A stretch of 64,000 nt of DNA, taken from Amphibalanus amphitrite (lineage: Eukaryota; Arthropoda; Thecostraca; Balanomorpha; Balanidae). The notes beneath the pieces were generated by a model that was not told the origin of the DNA, searched no databases, and worked only from the letters and a program-made list of their open reading frames with translations. How positions within the stretch are numbered: the stretch's first letter is position 1; each line of letters starts with the position of its first letter. The stretch is taken from NCBI RefSeq assembly GCF_019059575.1, contig NW_024881676.1, positions 746,501-810,500 on the forward strand, read 5' to 3'. Of the stretch, positions 47,075-64,000 are shown one piece after another. Position numbers and translations under genes: made by a program.

Positions 47075-48595
47075 CAGTAGGCGGAACTATGGTCATGAGT
47101 ACCCAAATATAGGAACGTTCCCATTTTTGGGAACGGAGTTCCCAAATATGGGAACGGGCGTTCCCATTTATGAGAACGGAAGGCAATTTTTCGGCCGTTC
47201 GCCCACTAAAACTCAAAAGTGCATCACGTCTCAAAAAAGTGCACGCTGATTTAAGTATCTACTAAATTTCCATAAAGTTATCTTTAATCTGACCGTGGAA
47301 CAAGGAAATTGACCGTGGAATGATATTTTTAATGATTTTTTAAAAATGACAGAATGGTGGAAATATGGGTTATACGACATTTAACATGCAATTTTAAGGA
47401 AAATGAAGCATTTTTTACATTTTGAGGTCAAGTATAATAATTTTCGCCTGGTTATGAAGTTTCATTCTAGCGACACCAGATGCTGACATATGCAAGCGAA
47501 CACGCGGACAGTCCCGAGGTAATATTGTTGACTTTTGGTGTCGGGGCGATCGACCGCGTGGAACGTCAGTGATTTTACCGAACTACTGTTGTAAACTCAG
47601 TTTCAGTGGTTTAAAATCATTCAGCTGTATTTTATCAGCCCTGAAAGACATATTTTATTTGGATGCTAGCTGTTTAGCGTTGTTTTATAAGCAGCGTCAT
47701 GAGCGTGGTTTTTGTCTTCGGCGTTTCTAAGCATGATCGTTTGGTGGGAATTTCTCTGATATAGGTCGCTCTGTGTGGCTTATTTATAATTTTTATGCTG
47801 ATTTCGATCATTCCTCGTGCCCATCCTACCAGGCCTTTTGCCACTTACACTCATTAAGAAAGGAAAAAACTAGATTTTCATTGGGACTAGGTGTTTTGAG
47901 GGTGTAACATATTCAGCGTTCCCATTTTTGGATACTTCTTGTGCTCTTCAACTCTCGGTGATTAGCAGACAGGTGCTTGACATGTCTCCACCCTCGGCGC
48001 GGACGGTGGATATAGGTATGGAAGACCTTGTTGAACATTGCTGAGCGTTGTGGATTACGTAATCCTGCAGAGGGGGGCGTGCCCGCTGCGAGATCGACGG
48101 GAATAAAAGCGCAGAAGACCGGGCGAAACATGCAACGGTCTTGCCGGAAAGGTCATCTGATGATTGTTGCGTTAATAATAATTTGCGGCGTTGGACGTGA
48201 TGCTTGTTAATGAAAAGAGCCCCTGAAAGGCGTCGGTGAAATCGTTCCCAATTTTGGGTACGCCGTTCCCATAATAAGGAACGCTTGCAGCGCCAGTGTA
48301 CGAGAGCGTTCCCAAATTTGGGCTCGCGGCCCGGGTGATGGACTGCTTTAGAAATAGGGGAACGATTTGTAACTACGATGGGCCTTACAATATCAAACTC
48401 TTTCCCAACAATATTGAGACAACTATCAGGCGGTTCACGATCGTTTTATATTTTTTGGACGTCATTTAACGGTTCTTTTTTTTGTTTTAAATAATGCCTA
48501 CATGGCGTTCCCATATTTGGGTCTATCGTTCCCAAACATGGGAACGAAAATGCGTTCCCGAAAATGGGTACGCTTGACCATAGTTCCGCCTACTG
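47075..48595. mobile_element. 1.5-kb TIR element packed with GTTCCC/GGGAAC dyads
   Basis: Exact inverted ends CAGTAGGCGGAACTATGGTC (47075 on; 48595 back) are flanked by a 4-bp duplication AGAT (47071-47074, 48596-48599). At least 11 near-palindromes of the form GTTCCC-N6-GGGAAC occur, grouped at the ends: four at 47099-47180, one at 47918-47935, three at 48244-48325, three at 48507-48571. The outermost one on each side abuts the TIR. No transposase frame is present. The regular dyads look like binding sites for a dimeric protein, perhaps the mobilising transposase. Superfamily unassigned; 4-bp duplications occur in several DNA transposon groups. The left end lies 162 bp upstream of the SLC25A36 start codon. 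Confidence 0.85.
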
Positions 48596-48599
48596 AGAT

Positions 48600-50510
48600 T
48601 TAGATTGAGATTTGAGATGAAACAGTGCTCCTTCAGAGCTGGATAGACCGTGAAAAATCCTTCAAAAATGAAAACACTGGAAATATACACAAATCACAAG
48701 CTCAGTTACAAAATTATCACACCCACTTGCAACAATTCTCCCATCCCACTGCCCACACAAAACTGAAAACGCTTCATTCACTTCAATCACCGACCCCCAA
48801 GGCCATCTTCTTCTTCTTTGTGGGTTAGGGCGCGCAGCCGTCCCCAAGGCCATGCGTATTTTGATGTGTTAATACATTTCTGGCGCTATTGTGACAAAAG
48901 AAAACATTGCAATATTCTCTTCTTTCTTTTTTTGTATCCATAAATGACGTCATAGAACTTAAAAACGATTCCCTTTCTGGATCAAAACTTCATAACAGAC
49001 ATCTATCTCACAAATCCAATCATTATGAAAAAAGCGTTGCAAAAATCGATCATTTTCTGACAGCAAATGGCAAAGCATGACTAATGGAAGCTTGACTGGC
49101 TGCAGCAGCAGCCTGCATTTGAAAGAATGATTTATGTTTGCTTGTTAGGCTTTCTTTTGGTTTGGACACTCAACTTGTGGTTATATGGAAGCGTATTTCA
49201 TTTTTCATTGCTGTATATGACTCTTTTGCATTTAAAATCACAACATATTGTAGAAATATTGAAATAAGTCCTTATTTATGTCGGTATGACGTCATAGTAT
49301 TATGTAATAGCTTAAGAAAAATGACACTCTCTAATACCTTGAACCCTGAACGATAAAGTAGACGTGTCGCAAGAGGGTGTGTATTTTCCTATTTTCTGCA
49401 TTATTTTTATCATCAAGAATTGAATTAAAAATCATTGTGAATGTTGAAATGTGCCACGCTTGCGCTGAAGTCAAGGGGCATGGTGCAAACTGAGCACCAG
49501 GGAAAACGTTGCAAAGTTTAAGTTTGAAGAAGATTTTGGATTCAGTGACGCCAAAAGTCAAGTTGGGTGCCTAGGTAAATTGAAGCTGTCATAATATTTT
49601 GAAGATTGCAGGATTAATATTTCTTCAGATTCTTGTGAAACTTCTCAACAGAAATAAATAAAGTAGAGGTTAAGCAATTATAATCTAAGTTAAAGGTCAA
49701 CAAGTTGAAGTGGTAATTAGCAAGATTTTTCCGAGGTTAGAACTTCAACTTCTTTCGATTGCATTAATGGAGATTGAGACAGATCACCCTGATATCGTGT
49801 GATTCACATGGCCATTGCTGAGCTGGTGACCTTGACATTTATGAACAGAATGATCTTTGGAACAAGCAGAAAGTCTTGTTTCTGTTAGGTGCACGTTTTG
49901 CAGCAATTTGTTGTTGTGAGCAATTTGTTGTGTTGTGAGCAACAAATTGGTCACAACTAATTGCTGTTGTGTTGTGATCACAAAGCTGTTGTGATTGAAG
50001 TGATATCAAAATTGATAAGTAGGTACCTTGGCTGGTGTTAATAAGTACCTCAATACACATGTTGGTTTGTTAGTTGTTATGTCAAGTGAAAATATATCTT
50101 GATTCATGGTGATTGATGCATTGGTACCTATGATAAATTATTTGTGCTGTGGTCAGTGGTGTGATGGCAAGCCCCAGTTCCAGTTGAGTATGAGGGGAGT
50201 CAATATGCTGGACCTTTTGATGGTGGCAGTGGCACACTGACTTCTTTGACCCTGTGCAGTAGAGAGCTGTGGGACTTGGGAGTGGTGTATCCCTTTCATG
50301 CAAATGATTGCAGGATCCATAGCTAATGCATTTTCAACATATTTTTTGTGTATGCCTAATCAGCTTACACTTTTTTGTACAGTGTGAAGCAGTGCATGTT
50401 ATAAAATATGCATCTTTGGACTTTGGTTAGCTGAAGAACAGCCAAAGTCATCAATTTATTCAAAGCTGTGCTGTCTCAGGTACTGTAACATGATTTACCT
50501 CTCTTCCCAG
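48600..50510. other. 5' flank / first intron of TMUB1
   Basis: AT-rich, no coding exon recognised. It holds TGACGTCA sites at 48945-48952 and 49287-49294 and an imperfect TTGTTGTG-type repeat at 49900-49990. A 5' UTR exon of TMUB1 should lie here, but I could not place it. Confidence 0.45.
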
Positions 50511-52422
50511 GTCACCACTGGCCATCACCAGTCATGGCCATGACACTGATCGAGGGTGTCGGCGACGAGGTGACGCTGTTCTTTGTGCTGGCGCTGCTGG
50601 CGGTGGTCGCCTGCCTCGCCTGGTGGACCACCCGCGTCGCCGACCGGCCGCTCCGCATCCAGACCATCATCGTCGGCCAGCGCGTCATCCACGTGGACGA
50701 GAGCGGCGAGCCGACCACGGCAGCGGCGGCGGCGGCGGAGGGGGCCGGCGCCGGGCCGCCGCCGCAGCCGCCCCCGCCGCCGGCCGGGCCCACCGAGCCG
50801 GCCGAGCCGAGCTGCGAGGAGGACGAGGACGGAGAGGTGGAGCTGGTCCAGCGCGAGGACCTGGCCGGGGAGGCCGCTGCCGCGGACAGTCCGCACGGTG
50901 AGGGTGCTACTGGCGCCGAGGGTAGCGGGGAGGATCGCGTTACCGCGGCGGAAAGCGGAACAGCTTCCCAAGGAGCTGCCGCTGAGGGTGGCACAGAGGC
51001 CGTGAATACAGCTGATGACGGTGGATCAGAATCCTCGAATACACCTGCGGCGGCCGAGGACAGGCCGGAGAGTGCTCCTGAGGGCAGTGCGCCGAGTGAC
51101 CCGGCCTCATCCAACCCCATTCCCGACCCGACGGACGATGTGCGGATGCAGCTGCGGCAGCGACGGCTGGCGTTCATGGCCCGTCAGGCGGCCGGACCGG
51201 ACACTCGGTCAGAGGAGGCCGCGCGGACAGCAGCCGCGGACACGGAGAGGACAACACCGGACACGGAGAGAACAACAGCGAACACGGCTGAAAGGACCAC
51301 AGCAGACACGGACAGGACTGCGGCGGATACAGCAGACAGGACTGCTACAGACACGACCGACCGAGCGGCGGAGACGGAGGCGCCGTCGGAAAACTCCCAA
51401 ACCATCGTGGTGAAGCTGAAGTTTCTGAACGACACCCAACGACTGGTGGAAGGAAGACGCGCTGAACCGCTGGCCGATTTCAAAAGGTCAGTCTCGATGA
51501 TGGGACCGCAGATTGCAGATGGGGCTCGTATTATCAGTCGAGTTCCAAGCGGCACTTGTCTGCTGCTAGGCATGGTACGACCGATTTTAACGTGTCGGGA
51601 AATGAGTTCCTAATTCCTCAGTGTGGCTTCACCCACCCTACCATATGTAAATACGTTTGATTGCGAAAAACGTAGCCCTTTGTAGTTTGTTGCACCCTGT
51701 TTGCTGTCTGACCTATCATTGGCTATGTTTCCATGACGCAAGTTAAGCCGATTTTTCAAAATGGATTTCCTCCATCATAACATTTAGGCAGCATTTCAAA
51801 ATGCAAATATGGGATTAGGTGCTAGCTAAAACCGTATATACGCTCGTTTTTTGCATAAGGTTAATAGTATCCGAGAAAAATGCACGTGAATTTCTCTGAA
51901 TCGATTTAGACGTGTCTTCATGACACGTCTAAATCGAATTGGAAACGTAGTGATTGCCTCATTGCCTGGTATGACTAAACCCCTGACGTCATATTTTCAC
52001 CCCGTAGGCGCCACTTCCCCACGGAGACGGCCGCTAACCGGATCGTGCGCCTCATCTTCAACGGTCGCGTGCTGCCCGATCAGGAGACACTGAGCCAGTG
52101 CGGCCTGTACCACAACTGTGTGGTGCACTGTCACGTGTCGGCCCACCCGCGGCCGGCGGCCGGCGGGGGCGCGGCTGCCGGCGGCGGCGCGCCGGCTGAG
52201 CTGGACATCGGCGTGCTGCTCTACCCGGTGCTGACGTCAGTGGTGACGCTGGTCTGGGGCCTGCGGCTGCGCTACCCGGAGCTGTTCAGCGGCACGGCCG
52301 TCCTCCTGCTGGCCGTGCTCACCCTGCTGCTGGCCTGTTTCGCGGCGGCCACCTTCCTACCCCTGGACCGGCTGCCGGGCGGCGCGGCGGCCGCCGGACG
52401 GCAGCAGCAGCGGGGACGGTAA
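50511..52422 (+). CDS. TMUB1, transmembrane ubiquitin-like protein
   Basis: Exon 50511-51486 carries a short 5' UTR and the start at 50534; exon 52008-52422 ends at TAA. The AG|G split codon joins in phase: 455 residues from 50534, or 453 from the second Met (50540), which aligns with the vertebrate start MTLIEGVGDEVT and is the likelier initiator. Layout: N-terminal membrane segment (about residues 14-35), long acidic/Ala/Pro/Thr-rich linker, ubiquitin-like domain from IVVKLKFLND (about 289-375, with RIVRLIFNGRVLPDQETLSQ), then two C-terminal membrane segments (about 385-403 and 415-437). TMUB proteins act at ER and Golgi membranes in degradation and protein shuttling. The protein is nearly twice the vertebrate length (about 246) because of the linker, which contains diverged TERTT/TADT repeats (about residues 231-282). 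An acceptor TCTTCCCAG at 50510 implies an upstream non-coding exon. Confidence 0.92.
51487..52007 (+). other. TMUB1 intron with a 16-bp hairpin
   Basis: GT-AG intron of 521 bp (GTCAGT…CCCGTAG). Exact inverted arms lie at 51901-51916 and 51922-51937 around TTCAT. A TGACGTCA site lies at 51984-51991. Confidence 0.8.
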
Positions 52423-53216
52423 CCGGGCGCCGAGCGTGCAGCTGGATCGCCCAGGGCGGCGGACATTGGACAGTGCGCGGTAGTTGAGTGAGCAACGCCA
52501 AAGTTCTAGAGGTGCGTTGCATTTGTGTTAGGAGAGCTGATAAAGCCGAGCTGAGTCTCCCAAAGGCCTCAGCCATTGACACAATTCGCGGAGCTTATCG
52601 GTAAGACGATACACCTTATTGGTAAGGTGATAGGTTATTGGGGAGGAAATAGGCTATCATCTGGAGAATATGTCGGATATGGCTGAACACCGAGTTGGCT
52701 GAAACCCAAGGCATTCTTGGAAGCTGATGACCGAAATAGTGGAGCTATTGACTATGACTAGTGGGTGACAATTCTTACGAAGCCTGAGACTCGCAACAGT
52801 CCATGCGTTTAGAGAGGTGCAGATCTAGCGGTCTATATCGGCGATACTGTTGTCTGGCTCCAGAGCTTTAGGTCCGTCGCATGACGGACCCATCACCAGA
52901 TTGCGTTTAGGCACGCGGTATTGCGTCCGGGTTAGGTGAGGGGCAGGGCGGCTGGTTTCGGGCGCTTCCAGCACCACCCACGGTGACTGGCGTCAACCCG
53001 AAGACCCGCCGGGGCCGGCAGGCGAGGGGAAAGCCTGCCGATGCCGTCTGTGGGAGCGTGTGTGCCGTTTGGTGTCTGTGATACGTGTTCTGGGACTGTG
53101 TGTGCGTGGTCTTGTGTTGCGATTCGGGATCCACCGGGGCAATTCCATTCACTCACTAGCGTTCCCCTTATTCCTTCTTGGTCTTCTAGAAGGCCGAGTT
53201 TCCACATAAATCCGTG

Positions 53217-53222
53217 TTTATT
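53217..53222 (-). promoter_or_regulatory. candidate poly(A) signal of TBCD
   Basis: AATAAA on the minus strand lies 289 bp beyond the TBCD stop codon. It lies to the left of the TMUB1 signal at 53295, so the two convergent transcripts would overlap. Confidence 0.5.
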
Positions 53223-53294
53223 CTCGTAGGCACGTCTTACGAGCGAGGAATGCGAATTGTGAGTCGACTGCTCGCGTTAAGTTATTGTAATAAT

Positions 53295-53300
53295 AATAAA
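53295..53300 (+). promoter_or_regulatory. candidate poly(A) signal of TMUB1
   Basis: AATAAA within an AATAATAATAAA run, about 870 bp after the TMUB1 stop. It is the first canonical signal I noticed on the plus strand downstream of the gene. Confidence 0.45.
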
Positions 53301-53510
53301 CGAAACTACCTATTACGAACGTCGGTATGTCCGTCACAGCTGCGAATTTGTGCTAACAGCAAAATCACAGCACCGGCGTAAGTGTGACGCGTCTAAGTCG
53401 AGTGCAGCAGCGCGCGAGGTCGACAAAAATCACAGGAGCGATCACCAATTAGTTACGAGTGCGAACGGACGGACGTCGTGTCCCTCCCCTCTCCCCTCCC
53501 TCCCCGTCCC

Positions 53511-63871
<10,361 letters not shown>

Positions 63872-64000
63872 CTGGCGGCCGGCACCCGAACTAGTCAGAG
63901 AGACGAGCACAGGCAGCACGGCCGGGCACGAGCACGCCCGTGGCCGTTTGAGCGGGATGGTCAAAGTAATATAGGATCCCCCAAAAATAATGGAGTGGCC

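Noticed and set aside
50525-51177. Long minus-strand frames opposite TMUB1 exon 1
   Set aside because: They are shadows of a GC3-rich coding exon. The plus strand carries the conserved start and the ubiquitin-like domain.

Overview
This is intron-rich eukaryotic (animal) DNA. Exons are short and GC-rich with canonical GT/AG borders and sit among many repeats. Four host protein genes can be read at exon level, all by family resemblance recalled from memory: a GT31 beta-1,3-galactosyltransferase, the mitochondrial pyrimidine-nucleotide carrier SLC25A36 (Rim2), the ubiquitin-like membrane protein TMUB1, and the tubulin cofactor TBCD. I infer an arthropod, probably a crustacean and perhaps a barnacle, from the very high third-position GC, the CR1/Jockey-like LINEs and the dense small DNA transposons. 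The species is not proven by anything visible here.

Layout. 1-9.8 kb: a LINE endonuclease fragment (1192-2640, -), a hAT-type transposon with a second hAT MITE and a perfect 54-bp hairpin inside it (3552-4603), two unidentified candidate exons (4979-5150 +; 6222-6521 -), and a broken THAP/P-element-like transposase gene (7058-9111, -) with a CRE/CCAAT-rich putative promoter. 9.8-16.5 kb: no gene seen. 16.5-29.6 kb: the galactosyltransferase (-), with its membrane-anchor exon 10.8 kb from its catalytic exon. That intron holds a 2.4-kb hAT element, an 0.8-kb TIR element, a tRNA-derived SINE and a TTAA-flanked MITE. 32.3-46.9 kb: SLC25A36 (-, eight exons, 366 aa when fully spliced), with CACGTG-rich repeats in intron 4 and a LINE with an intact 723-codon ORF in intron 1. 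47.1-48.6 kb: a 1.5-kb TIR element carrying at least 11 GTTCCC/GGGAAC dyads just upstream of SLC25A36. 50.5-52.4 kb: TMUB1 (+). 53.5 kb to the right edge: TBCD (-), 14 exons giving 1062 in-frame codons plus stop, with the 5' end outside the window. Its largest intron carries a perfect 105-bp inverted repeat and a minisatellite built from the end of exon 9 including the splice donor.

Relations. SLC25A36 and TMUB1 are divergent (5' to 5'). TMUB1 and TBCD are convergent, with poly(A) signals that pass each other by about 80 bp. The genes do not form a pathway: one acts in Golgi glycosylation, one in mitochondrial nucleotide import, one in the ER/Golgi membrane and one in tubulin folding. The most unusual signals are the dyad-rich TIR element, the exon-derived decoy splice donors in TBCD, the two perfect snap-back repeats, the CACGTG-dyad repeat family and a marked excess of TGACGTCA palindromes.
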